DNA of 64,000 nucleotides from positions 682,001 to 746,000 of the forward strand of contig NZ_CP054666.1 of assembly GCF_013348745.1 (NCBI RefSeq), given 5' to 3'. Positions 37,856-48,918 of this stretch are shown one piece after another. Position 1 is the first letter of the stretch; the number at the start of each line of letters is the position of its first letter. This stretch comes from Mycoplasma sp. OR1901. Lineage in GTDB: Bacteria > Bacillota_I > Bacilli_A > Mycoplasmatales > Metamycoplasmataceae. The notes below the pieces were generated by a model. That model saw nothing but the letters and a program-made list of their open reading frames with translations, was not told the origin of the DNA and made no database searches. Made by a program: the position numbers and the translations under genes.

Positions 37856-38158
37856 TTATTTCCTCCGTTTATTGCAAAATGACTTTTATTATAAAAGTAT
37901 TGAAATTATAGCACAATTTAAAATAAATTTTAATAAATAATTTGGTAATTAATAAAAATAGTGTATATGTGCGAGAAATTATTCTCATATTTTTAGTATA
38001 TTTTTGATTTTTTATTTTAAAAATTTATTTTTTCGCCTTGTATATAGGCATAAAAAACAAATTTTCATATTAAAAAGCTTTAGAATCGGTTTATCAAAAA
38101 ATAATATTAATAACTACGTAAAAAATTAAATTATTTTATAATTTATTTAAGGAGACAT
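37856..38158. promoter_or_regulatory. Divergent intergenic region rpoB / unknown membrane protein
   Basis: 303 bases without a gene. Minus-strand TGCTATAAT at 37905-37913 forms an extended -10 for rpoB. On the plus side TTTTATAATTTAT near 38133 could serve the next gene, followed by AAGGAG. Two small hairpins are seen near 37980 (GAGAA/TTCTC) and 38035-38050 (GCCT/AGGC). No tRNA or other gene is recognised. Confidence 0.55.
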
Positions 38159-39529
38159 ATGGAAAATTCAAATTTAAACAACAAAATTCAAAAAGGAAAA
38201 GAAATTAATCAGGAATTTGCATCTAAATTCGGTGATAATTTCCTATTAAGGTATGTAAATAATAATCTAGAAACTAGAATTACAGAAGAAACTTCAATAC
38301 AAATTAAAGAAGAAAAAAACACTTTAGAACAATTTTATAATACAAGAAAAAATATTCTAGATAGTACATTAAAAGACATAAATCATGAGTTTGTTAAACA
38401 AACATACGATAATTTAAATTTAGCTAACAAAAAAATAAAGAAATTCAAAGTTCTTAGCATAGTATTTTTAGTTTTTTCAATTATATTTGCACTTGGTATT
38501 ATTGCGGCTTCTATTTTAGCGTTCATACCAAACCTAAAGGGATTTACAGAAAAGTTAGTGGATATGATAATTATATTTTATTACGTATTGCCATCACTTG
38601 GTGCAGTGACAGGATTATTCATTTTATTAACAATTTTAATGTTTATTTTTAAAAGAAAAAACATTAAAAGAAAAGTAGAATCAGATAATAAAATAAATGA
38701 ATATACTTACGAATTATTAACTAAAAATAGATATAATCTTGAGCAATTAAAAGGTTTTATTTTAAACGGTCAAAATGATGTTAAATTTTTAGATAGTAAA
38801 GGTGCAGTTAAACACTTTAATACATTAAAATACCCAGATATTTCACATCAAAAAAGATTACAAGACATTGGGTTATGTGAAATATACAAAATAAATAATC
38901 ATACTATTGAAATCCAAAACTTAGAAGTTATTGATAATAATGATTTATACGATTCAACTTCTTATTCAAAAATTCAAAATGAAGCTACGAGAGAGTCATT
39001 AAAACCAATAATTAGCAACGACATAAAAAGATTAGTATTTTTTAAATTTTTATCTAACGAAGAGAAAAAACTTCCTAATTTCTCAATTTTAAATCACTAT
39101 CAAATAAATAACGAGGGATATGAAGTGAGTTTAGTTCCTACTAAAACACAAAGTTTAGATATTAATATAATGTTTAAATTAAGAACAGACCACTCTATTA
39201 GTGAAAACGATAAAAACAACATTATTAGCGCTTTAGAAAACTTTAGAAACAATAAACTTTTCGGACAAGGTTATGTAATAGAAAGTTCCTCAATTTATGC
39301 ACAAAATAATAATTTATACGCTTTATTAGCTTACAAAGATAACGAAAATACACTTTTCTTAGACAATAATTACATCCAAGAAATAATGAATAACGAAGAA
39401 GCATATAATGAATATAATGTCTTAAATATTTTAAGATCTATCGATAATGTTTCAATTCTTAGTCTTCAACTATCAAATTACTATAAAAATGCAGCGAAAC
39501 CAATTTTAGAATTAATAGAAAATATGTAA
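38159..39529 (+). CDS. Membrane protein of unknown function with coiled-coil N-terminus
   Basis: 456 aa, not recognised. The first 95 residues are charged and helical, likely coiled coil. Two hydrophobic segments follow (about 100-125 and 138-165), then a basic stop (KRKNIKRK), then about 280 polar residues with mixed alpha/beta character. The protein has no tryptophan and no signal peptide or lipobox. AAGGAGACAT precedes the ATG. It stands alone between rpoB and the thiamine transporter, with a bidirectional terminator behind it. Confidence 0.75.
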   Translation: MENSNLNNKIQKGKEINQEFASKFGDNFLLRYVNNNLETRITEETSIQIKEEKNTLEQFYNTRKNILDSTLKDINHEFVKQTYDNLNLANKKIKKFKVLSIVFLVFSIIFALGIIAASILAFIPNLKGFTEKLVDMIIIFYYVLPSLGAVTGLFILLTILMFIFKRKNIKRKVESDNKINEYTYELLTKNRYNLEQLKGFILNGQNDVKFLDSKGAVKHFNTLKYPDISHQKRLQDIGLCEIYKINNHTIEIQNLEVIDNNDLYDSTSYSKIQNEATRESLKPIISNDIKRLVFFKFLSNEEKKLPNFSILNHYQINNEGYEVSLVPTKTQSLDINIMFKLRTDHSISENDKNNIISALENFRNNKLFGQGYVIESSSIYAQNNNLYALLAYKDNENTLFLDNNYIQEIMNNEEAYNEYNVLNILRSIDNVSILSLQLSNYYKNAAKPILELIENM

Positions 39530-39537
39530 TGTTATGA

Positions 39538-39570
39538 TAAAAGCAAACCTAATTGATAGGTTTGCTTTTA
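39538..39570. terminator. Bidirectional terminator, unknown gene / p69
   Basis: Fourteen-bp stem (39538-39551 with 39557-39570). The p69 stop codon at 39549-39551 lies inside the left arm. Confidence 0.88.
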
Positions 39571-41201
39571 TAATAATTATTCTTAATGTATTCTTTAATT
39601 TGCTTTTTATACTTAATGAATAATAAACAAAATTCAAGCATAATAAAGAATGAAATTGAAGGTAACATTAGTGGTATTATATACTCATATTTATCTTTAG
39701 ATTCAAAATATGAAATATTAGTATTTATAGAAACAACACCAGTAAAAATACCGTAATTAATCGCGTTTCTATATGTCCCTTCAAACTCAAAAAATACAAA
39801 AGAATAAATGTCTTTTTTGATTTGTGGAATTAAGTACGTTTTATAAATTTTCCATTTAGAGTAACCTAATGAAATTAATGTCTGAACTTTTTTATCAACT
39901 TTTGAATTTATTTTTTCTGATATTTGTTTAGTTAGTGCTCTAAAAGCAATTACACTTAACATAAAAATAAAAGTTGCTTCTTCAGAAAATAAAATAATAA
40001 TAAAGTAAAAATAAATAATTGCTGGTATTGATTTAAGTAGAATAATAATAAATTTAGCCAATAATGTTACTTTGAGTGATATTATCTTTTCTACTAATAA
40101 AAAAGAATATAGCAAAGAAAAAACAACTGCCAAAAATATCGCTTGATAAGTGTAGATAAAAGCTTTGATATAATCAAAATAATAAAATTTTCAAGTACCC
40201 TTTAAATAGCTAAAATCAGCACTCATTAATTCTTTAAAATATTTTTTAAAGTTATCTAAAGAAATAGTATCTTTAAAAAGATCGATTAAACCAAAAATAA
40301 AAACAACAAATATAATAATTAAAAATAAAACTGATATTATCTTTTTATAATTGTATCTCAATGTCTTATTAAAATTTATATTTCTAGTAATGTTAGAATT
40401 TCTAATACCTATAAATTTGTTGAATAGTACAAGTAAAGATTCTAAAATAATTAATAAAGTAACTATGTAAAAAATACTTATAGAAAGGTATTCAAACTTT
40501 TCTTTGTAGGCATCGATAAAAAGACCAATACCATAAATACCAATCGAACCTAAAATTGATGATCATCTGATGTTAGATTCATAAGCTAAAATAGAATTCA
40601 TAATAAATCTATTTTTATTATTTAAAACAACATTTTTATAAAAACTTCTAAATTTATTTTTACCCAAATTAATTTCTGTTCAATATTTTTTAACATCTGA
40701 ATTCTCAATAATATCGTTGAAATAACGGTGCATTCATAGTCAAGTTGATCAGAAAAAAATTAAAAAAGCAGTTAAATTTAATGTTGATATTTTTTTGAAA
40801 AAGTAAATTATTATCAATAAAGGGAAACTTCTTAAAATTGATATTAAAAACTTTATAGCAATTGCAAAAAATCTTTTTTTATGTAAATTAATTGCGTTTA
40901 AATAAGAAGTAAAGAAAGCTAAAATCAACCCACATAAAGTTCCGGTTAAAGTAGTTTTAATAGTTACTCATAAAAGTCTTAGATTAGATAATCATAAGTT
41001 ATTAATATTGTTATCAATGTCATTATGATTAAATTTAAATAAACTAGATATTCTTTCTCATATTAATTCAAAATTACTATAAAATTCAAAAAACGATGAA
41101 TAGTAGCTAAAAACAATAAAAATAGTCACTAAAACTAGGCTAATTAACCACTTAATTGTTTTAGTTTGTTTTATTTTATTATTGAACTGTTTTTTTGTCA
41201 A
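39549..41201 (-). CDS. p69: ABC importer permease, two fused PhnE-like domains (P69)
   Basis: 550-aa membrane protein made of two permease domains in tandem. Each has the EAA-type loop seen in PhnE-like permeases: the first ends in AYESNIRWSSILGSIGIYGIG, the second has ISLGYSKWKIYKTYLIPQI and FFEFEGTYRNAINYGI. About a dozen hydrophobic segments. The likely start is a TTG at 41201 inside the end of the ATPase gene, behind GGAA. With P37 and P29 it forms the P37-P29-P69 importer known from M. hyorhinis, whose P37 binds thiamine pyrophosphate. Confidence 0.88.
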
Positions 41202-41916
41202 AATATTCCATTAATTGTTCTTTATTAGATACTTTTTCACTAAATATTTTTTCTATTTTACCGTTATCTATAGCGATTATATTATCACAATAATCTATTG
41301 CACTATCTAAATCATGTAAAGCTATTATAGTAATACGATTTTGTTTATTTCTTTGAATAGATTCGTATATTAATTTTGTGTTAACATTATCTAAATTACT
41401 GGTAGGTTCATCACATAATAAAACATCAGGAATATTAAATATAGCATTAATATAAGCTAATCTTTGTTTTTGTCCCGTTGAAAGATCTGATATTTTAGCA
41501 AAAGCATATTCTTCCATACCGAATTCTTTAAGCAAATCAAAAAGATAATCTTTTTGATTTTTAGTTAACAACTTAAAAACTTTATAAAAATAGTTTTTAT
41601 ATAATCTATATGACAGTAATATGTTTTCGTAAAAAGTTAATGAATCAATAAAATTATTATTAGCTTCCAAAAGCGAAATACTATTTTTAAAAGTCTTAAT
41701 TTCTTTTGTAGATGTTCATTCATTCTTCTTATTACTAATTATTAAATTACCTGCTTTTATAATCTTTCAATCAAAAATAGAATACAAAAGTGTACTCTTA
41801 CCGCTTCCTGATTTACCGATTAACCCATATACTTTATTTTTTTCAAATGTTAAATTAACATCCGAAAGAATTTTTTTGTCTCCGTAATTAAGTTCAACAT
41901 TTTCGTACTTAATCAT
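41179..41916 (-). CDS. p29: ABC importer ATPase (P29)
   Basis: 245-aa nucleotide-binding protein. Walker A GKSGSGKST is near residue 33, the signature is LSTGQKQRLAY, Walker B is VLLCDEPTSNLD, and the H-loop is IALHDLDSAI. Two in-frame TGA codons encode Trp. The ATG at 41916 is two bases after the P37 stop, and its 3' end overlaps the permease. It energises thiamine/TPP uptake if the operon assignment is right. Confidence 0.94.
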
Positions 41917-41918
41917 AA

Positions 41919-43106
41919 TTATTTTTTACCTAAACTTTTTTCAATGATATCTCAAAATTCTGTTTCAGCATTTTCAATTAATTTATAACCATTAAATCCA
42001 TTTGAGGATCCAAAAATATCTTTACCTTTTTTAGATAAATTAATTAATGCTTGACTAATATCATTAGCATCTTTGTCGCTTATTCTTTTACTTTTTAGAC
42101 CTACGTTATAAGGAAAAACATCAGTAACTGTTAGAAAGTGTATTTTTTCATTAGGTCTTTCATTTGATTCATAATATTTAGCTAATTTACTTTCTTTAGT
42201 GTATGCATATGAACCTTCATTATCTAAAAATATATGAATATCTTTATTAGTGTCTTTTTCTTTAAACTTAACTTTTTTAATATATGATTGCATTTTAGGA
42301 TCTTGTTGTAAGTTTAAAAATGACTTATATTTAGGTCCGAAATGTTTTTTAAATAAAGCTTGTGGTAATATATATTTACTTCCTGAACTTTGACTACCTA
42401 TACCAATTCCATAAGAAATGAATTTATCATAATCTTTATCTTCTCAAGCTTTAACTATTTCGTTTTTAGTATTTTCGTCTGCTACAATGATAATCATACC
42501 TCTTTGGAATGGTGTTAAATTATTTGAATCTTGGTATAAATCTTGATAAATAGCACCATTTCAAGAACCTGTATAATTAGATTTATTTTTGTATAACTCA
42601 TATTCATTTAAAGCGATTTTTCTAAGTGGATCATTGGTTGAACCATCTACATATGATTGATCATTTGATTCTTGTCCTTTAAATTTACGTGTATAAGTTT
42701 GAAGAAATAATTTTCCACCAGATCTTTTTAATAAATCTTCTTTCTTCTCATAAATGCTTGCAGAACTTAAAAAAACTATATCAGTTTCATTTTTTTGTAT
42801 TGACTGTATTTGATTTTCGTAAGTTTCTTCACCTTTGATATTAATATCCAATTTTAGCTCTGGATTTATAAGTTTTAATTCTTCGTTTAAATCCGAAATA
42901 AATTGGTTGTATTGTGATTTATATTGAGATAGAATTTTGTTATATTCTTCGTCAGTTAAATTACCTTGTGCTTCACCTGTATAAATAGATAATTTAACTT
43001 CTTTCAAATTTTCCTTATCTTTGTTAGAGCAAGACAATGCAACTAACGGTATTGAGGTGAATGCTAATCCACCAAAAAATATTTTATTTAAAAATTTTGT
43101 TTTCAA
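41919..43106 (-). CDS. cypl: Thiamine-type substrate-binding lipoprotein (P37/Cypl)
   Basis: 395-aa lipoprotein: signal peptide with lipobox VALSC (Cys26), then a periplasmic-binding-protein fold with NETDIVFLSSASIYEK and an FQRGMIIIVAD segment. The start is a TTG at 43106 (TTG AAA ACA AAA) five bases after AAAGGAGT; no ATG is available in frame ahead of the signal peptide. M. hyorhinis P37 is the named relative and has been crystallised with thiamine pyrophosphate. The TPP riboswitch directly upstream supports the same ligand. Confidence 0.93.
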
Positions 43107-43110
43107 AATG

Positions 43111-43235
43111 ACTCCTTTTATCGAGGACTAAAAGGGTATTAAAAAATATAGACTCACTACGCTGGTATTATCCAGATCAGTTAATAAGAGTATTTCTCAA
43201 CCGAAAAAAATGTTTTCAGTACCTCTGTCCTTCTT
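43111..43235 (-). promoter_or_regulatory. TPP riboswitch controlling the P37-P29-P69 operon
   Basis: On the minus strand CTGATCTGGATAATACCAGC followed by GTAG matches the pyrophosphate-sensor core of the THI element, and GGTTGAGAAATACTC matches the pyrimidine-sensor arm (CUGAGA). AGGAC at the 5' side (43227-43231) can pair with GTCCT (43124-43128). That GTCCT can alternatively pair with the Shine-Dalgarno AGGA at 43113-43118, which suggests translational control. TATATAAT lies about 10 bases upstream of the element. Confidence 0.9.
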
Positions 43236-43272
43236 AATAATTATATAGCAAATACAGTTATGCGAATATAAA

Positions 43273-43300
43273 AAAATGCCGAAAATAACTTCGACATTTT
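43273..43300 (-). terminator. Terminator of the ABC-like gene
   Basis: Eleven-bp stem (43273-43283 with 43290-43300, one G-U) followed by a T run on the minus strand, just after the stop codon at 43304. Confidence 0.8.
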
Positions 43301-43303
43301 ATG

Positions 43304-45730
43304 TTAAAAATCTTCTTTATTTAGAGGCGTAGAATAATTATTTTTTTCTCACTCTAAATATTCATTCATTTTTTCTTCTTTTTCTTTTGATGTTAAATGA
43401 ATTGACCTTGTTAAGGTGAGTTCATCATTGCTTTGTATTTCAAATTCTAAATCGTAAAATAAAGAATTAATATTGTTAATATCTTGATCTGAAGTTTTTG
43501 TTTGTAATGAAACTTCGTTTTGATTTTCTTTTTCCTTTTGTCTATTTAATATATTTTTGTATTCATTTAAAGAAACATATACATAATGATTTGTATCATT
43601 ATTTATTTTAAAAATTTGATCATTAAATTCTATTTCATTAATTGTATTATCTACCACTTCGCCTTTTAAAACTTGCTTTGTAAATGGTGATTTAGGTTCT
43701 ATTAATCCTTCAGGGAATTTAAATCCTTCTAAATTTTTATAATCATTAAAAATGTGAATCTCATCAAATGTTCCAGTTTGAATTAAATTTGAATCATTAG
43801 AAACAAAAATAAACGGAGCATCATTATCATCAGATAAAATAGAAAGAATTCTTAGTAATTCAGTCTTATCACTATAATTCATTATGTTAAAAGTATCATT
43901 AACTATGATTAATTTATTTTTAGATAATCAAAATGGTATTAATTTAAATTTAGTTCTTTCAATAATTTTTAACTTATTAAAGGGCTCCAAAAATTGTTGA
44001 ATATTAACCGAAATAGATTCAAATGTCTTAATAAAAATTAACATTGTTTTGTAGTATATTTCGGCCTTTTTTGTAATAAAGTTTTTAGAATTCGTAAACT
44101 GTGAGATCTCAATAATAAAATTATAAAATTCTGATTCTTTAACAAATTTTGATAAAAGCTCATCTGTGCTCTTTAACCTTGCTTTTAATTCATTTGTAAA
44201 ATTACTATCATAATAATTTTCTTGTAATGCAAGATAACAATTTTCTATTATTTCATTGATAACTTTATAACTTCTTTTGAGTCTTTTAAATTTATTTTGC
44301 TTAACTTTTATAGTTTTATTAAATAAATTATTACTTGATTTTTTAACTCAATTGGTTTCAGCAATTGACATATTAATTTTTTGTTTGATTTCATGGAACT
44401 TAATTTCATCTTTATGATCATTAAATTGCATGTAAACTTTATTTTTTTCAACATTTAATTCATTATAAAGAGATTCTAGGTATTTGTTTAAGTTATTCTT
44501 ATTTTCTTTGGATTTAAAAAGAAAATTATCGATATTTGCATAAGGAATATATTCACTAAAAATATTAACTACTTTTGTTTTTGATACATCACTTTTGTTA
44601 GAAAATAAAATTAAGTGAAATTCATTGTTTAAATGCTTATGTAATGTTTCTAACTCTTCTAGATTTAAAAATAATAATTTTTCTTTGTGTTTTTTTCAGA
44701 AGCTAATTATTTTTTTATTAATTAAAACTTTATTGAACAAATTTTTTGTTGAAATTAATGGTTTTTTAGATAATATACTTATTTTAGTATTCAAAATACT
44801 ATTTTCGTTTCTATATTTTTTAATAATATTATTAATATAATTTTTAGAATTAACTTGTGTTTTATGTATTATTTTATTTATAATTTTTATTTCATCATTA
44901 ATTCTTTTAATTCTATATTCATTAGTTATTGTGTCTATAGAACTTTTTCTTATTTTATTTAATGATTTTAATCTGTTATTTAATTCAATAATTCTTTCTT
45001 CTTCTTGAACCTCATTTAAATCTTTATAATTTTGATTTAAAAATTTATCATTTTCTTTTATCTCTTTAAATAAATCGATATATTGAACTAACATTCTTAA
45101 AGAATAATCCTTAATATTCTTTTCAAACGAATCAAGAACCTCGTTAAAAATTTCTACATCAGACTTTTCTAATGTTGAAAACTTTTTATATATTTTTTTG
45201 AATGATCTCTCATAACTCTGATTAATATCAATAAATTTCTCAAAATGTAAAAGTAAGGTTTTAGAGAATAAGTTTTTAGTGTTATGGTGACTAATGTGAT
45301 CAAAAATTTTAGATGAATTTTCTCTTTTATAAGAGTTGCTTATGTCTTTAAAACAAGTATTTCACATCTCTATTAAAGGTAAGTTGAAATCTTTTTCATC
45401 ACTAATATCTACGGTATTAAAAACAAAAATACTATTTAATATTTCTTTTTTATCATTTAATATTTCTTTTCCACCATCTTCAGACTTATTCACTAATAAT
45501 GATATTTGTGTATTTTTATTATATTTAATGGAATTTCATAAATTATCAAAAGTTAGACTTTTATTATCGTTAGATATGTAAAAAAATGTTTTTTTACTTT
45601 CGACACTTAAGTATTCAATATCAATTGGATTTTGTAATGAAATTTTCTTTCTATTAAGAAAGAATGGTTTTTTGTTTTTTCTTTCAAATAAATTGTATAT
45701 ATTAAAGACACTTTTTGTATTGTTACTCAT
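43304..45730 (-). CDS. Large coiled-coil protein, possibly a degenerate ABC (OppF-like) ATPase
   Basis: 808 aa with an open frame across TGA Trp codons. Most of residues 100-600 is Lys/Asn/Glu-rich and helical. Around residues 590-650 the sequence IIERTKFKLIPFWLSKNK then LIIVNDTFNIMN lines up with the segment from signature helix to Walker B of an ABC ATPase (QR-IARAL-PKILICDEP), but the Asp-Glu pair is Asn-Asp. FIFVSNDSNLI lies where the H-loop (FIxHDxxxV) would be, with Asn for His. IEPKSPFTKQVLKGE recalls the NPLHPYTK tail of OppD/F. No Walker A (GxxGxGKS) and no LSGGQ are visible. It may be a decayed ATPase kept for structure, or the likeness may be chance. Confidence 0.45.
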
Positions 45731-45754
45731 TAATAAACTACTTTCTACCTTGAA

Positions 45755-46750
45755 TTAATAAACTAAATTCTCATTTTTATTAACTAATTTACTAATTACA
45801 GAATATGTGAAGAAAATAACAAAAGTATTGAATCAAATTTTAAGAGGGCTAGATAAAATATGCTGAGATATTCATATAAAAATATCCTTAATATTACCGC
45901 TACCAAGCGAAATAAGATCAGCATAAGAAAGAACAGGCACATTAACTAATTCTAGGTAAGCACTAAACACAATTATAGGAACAATGTTTATGTATGTATT
46001 TGTTTTTAATGTGAATCTACCAATTAAAATAAATAAAACCATTAGCACAAAACCAATATTCATAATACCTAATAATCAATATCTATTTTGAATAATACCA
46101 TTATCAATAACTTTATCAGGCATATTTAAAACGACAAGTGTATTAGTGGCTATAACAAGAATAATTAGTAATATTGAGACAAATAAATAAATATTTTTTT
46201 GATATCTTAAAGCGTGTTCACTAACAACATATTTCTTTTTAGAATTTAATTCTAAAATTTTTAAAGCTATTTTCTCGGACAAAATATCATCATTTCTAAG
46301 TTTTGCTTCATGATATTTTATTGATAAAATATTAATTTTTCTCATTGTTTTTTGTATCAAATATTCTTTACTATATGCTGTTTTAAGTATGTTTATAAAA
46401 TAAAATCCAAAGATACCAGAAATTAGACCATTGATTGCGGTAGCTAATGTATAAACAGGGTTATAACCCGCGGGTGGAATGAATAAAAGCGAAAGGAAAT
46501 CACTAACTATACCAACAAAAAGGCCTACCATAGGTCCGAATATAAATCCAGAAACCTTAACCGGTAGCCCGATAAATGAAAATTTATAAGTTGGTAAATT
46601 AACTATTGGAACAAGTTGTGCTGCAATTATTGTAAAACTAACCGAAATTGCGATTAAAATAGCAACAAACACCATTTTTTTAATTGTTCATTTTGGTAAT
46701 AAATTAAATCTTTTTAAATTAAATTCAGTTTTTTTGTTTGTTGTTTTCAT
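45755..46750 (-). CDS. ECF transporter S component, FolT-like, with cytoplasmic insertion
   Basis: 331-aa membrane protein. The N-terminal half matches ECF substrate-binding subunits of the FolT group: KFSFIGLPVKVSGFIFGPMVGLFVGIVSDFL and GYNPVYTLATAINGLISGIFGFYF. Between membrane segments there is a charged insertion of about 60 residues (roughly 145-205), and the protein is far longer than the usual 180-200 aa. The vitamin is probably folate-like, by family resemblance only. No Shine-Dalgarno; TAAAAT (46758-46763) is seven bases from the ATG, so probably leaderless. A 20-bp palindrome sits directly upstream. Confidence 0.75.
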
Positions 46751-46764
46751 ATACTTTATTTTAC

Positions 46765-46784
46765 ATTATTTTAAGTAAAATAAT
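46765..46784. promoter_or_regulatory. 20-bp palindrome at the -35 position of the FolT-like gene
   Basis: ATTATTTTA-AG-TAAAATAAT, perfect over nine base pairs per arm, immediately upstream of the -10 hexamer. It could be an operator or the terminator of tex; no T run follows on the minus strand strongly enough to decide. Confidence 0.4.
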
Positions 46785-46793
46785 AACCCTAAG

Positions 46794-48917
46794 TTAGGCA
46801 ATTTTACCACTTAATCTATTACGTTCTTTTTCTATGTTCAAAATTGTTGCTTTTACTGTCATTCCAGGATAATATTGATCAAAAATTTCAATATTATTAG
46901 GTAAATTCAAATCATTTAAATGAATGAATAAAGTTTGTTTAATACCAATATAAACAAATAGACCAAAATCAGTTATATTTTCAATTGTACCAACTACTTC
47001 TGAACCAACTTGAAGTTGTTCTAAGTCTACTATTGAATCTTTTAGTAAAAATCCTGATTTATCGTTATCTATTTTTTTAAGTGGGTTTTTAAAAGCATCT
47101 AAAATCATTTCTATTTCAAATTTATTTGAATTGTATTTTTGAACTAATTCGTCTATATTTAGCATAGAAACGTCAATTCCGTTGTCTGTTGGTTCTAAAT
47201 TGTAATCTTCAATAATTTGATTAGCAATTTTATATGATTCGGGGTGAATAAAAGTTTTATCTAAGTAGTTATCTGAGTTAAAAATTCTTAAGAAACCAAT
47301 TGATTGTTCAAATGTTTTATCACCAATCCCTTTAACTTTTTTAACTTGGTTACGGTTAGAAAAGTGTTTTATTTCTTTTCTATATTCAATAATATTATTT
47401 GCTAATGTTGAGTTTAAACCAGATATGTAAGTTAATATTGATTTAGTAGCTGTATTAATGTCAACTCCAACTTCATTAACTACTTTTTGAACTTTAAAAG
47501 TTAAAAAGTTTTCTAACTCTTTTTGGTTAACGTCGTGTTGATATTGTCCAACACCTATAGATTTTGGATCAATTTTTACAAGTTCATTAAGTGGATCAAT
47601 AAATTTTCTACCAATATTAATTGCACTACGTTCTTCAACAGACATATCAGGAAATTCTTCAATCGCAACTTTCGAAGCAGAATAAACACTAGCTCCAACT
47701 TCGGAAACTATAGTTCATTTAATGTTTAATTTATTTTCATTAACTAAATCTGCGATAAATTTTTCAGTTTCTCTTGAAGCAGTACCGTTACCAATTACAA
47801 CTATATCAATGTTATATTTTCTAACTAAATCTAATATTATTTTTTTAGATAATTCAACTTTTTCTTGTGGCTTATGTGGATACATTTTTTGCTTTGCAAT
47901 AAAATCACCATTTTGATTTAAAACAGCCATTTTGCAACCATTAGCATAACCTGGATCAATAGCTAGAACTACTTTATCTTGTGTAGCAGGTGCTTTTAAA
48001 AGTTTTTCAACAGAATTTGCAAAAATATTAATTGAAGACTCTTCAGCTTTAGCAAATAAATCACTAAAAATTTCTCTCTCAACTGAAGGTAAAATTAAAC
48101 GTTTTAATGAGTCGTTTAAAGCATCAATTATATTATCTTTATTAACTTGTTTTCTATCAATAAAATATAAGGCACTTTTAACTAAATAATCAACATTATA
48201 TTCAAAACTTGTTGTTATTATTTTTAGTTTTGTTGCTCTATTAATTGCTAAAACATTATGGTTTTTAATGTATTTAATTGGAGTTTTTTTATCATAATAA
48301 ATTTTAAATTTTTGACCTTCATCAACTGCGTTTTTCTTTAATTTAGTAACTATTAAACCGTACTTTAAAATTTGTTCTTTAATTGAATTTTTAACATTAA
48401 CATTTTGAGAAATTCATTGTGCAATAATGAAATTAGCTTGCTCAAGTGCAAATTCTACACTCGCAACTTCGTCAGTTAGATATTTTAACGCTTCTTTTTC
48501 TTTATTAAATTTTGGGTCTTTATTTTCATAAATTGCTTTAGCAAGTGGTTCTAAACCAAGCTTAATAGCTGTAGTTGCTTTGGTCACTTTACCAATTTTA
48601 AATGGTTCATAAATAGCTTCAAGTTCTGATTTAACTTTTGTTGCTAAAATTGAATTTTCTAATTCTTTTGTTAATAAACCTTTTTCTTTTAAAATATTTA
48701 TTATAGATTCTTGACGTTCAAGTAGTTCATTAATGTATTTATGTCTTTTTTCAATTTCATAAATTTGTTCTTCATTTAATCCACCTGTTTGTTCTTTTCT
48801 ATATCTAGATATAAAAGGAACTGTGTTTCCTTCATTAAGCATATTCAATACTGTTTCAATACTTTTTGAACTTATTTTAAGTTCTTTTTGTAATTCTTCA
48901 ATTGTTTTATTGTTCAT
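46794..48917 (-). CDS. tex: Tex-like RNA-binding transcription accessory protein
   Basis: 707 aa. Order of domains: N-terminal helical Tex domain (TVPFISRYRKEQTGGLNEEQIYEIE), a YqgF/RNase H-like domain (VVLAIDPGYANGCKMAVLNQNGDF then IVVIGNGTASRETEKF), helix-hairpin-helix (SVEERSAINIGRKFIDPLNELV then VGVDINTATKSILTYISGLN), and a C-terminal S1 domain (GSEVVGTIENITDFGLFVYIG). TGA is read as Trp in NIKWTIV and AQWISQN. It is separated from the NERD gene by one base. Confidence 0.96.
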
Positions 48918-48918
48918 A

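Noticed and set aside
37980-38050. Small RNA suggested by two short hairpins
   Set aside because: Stems are only four to five base pairs with no promoter-terminator pair around them; expected by chance in AT-rich DNA.
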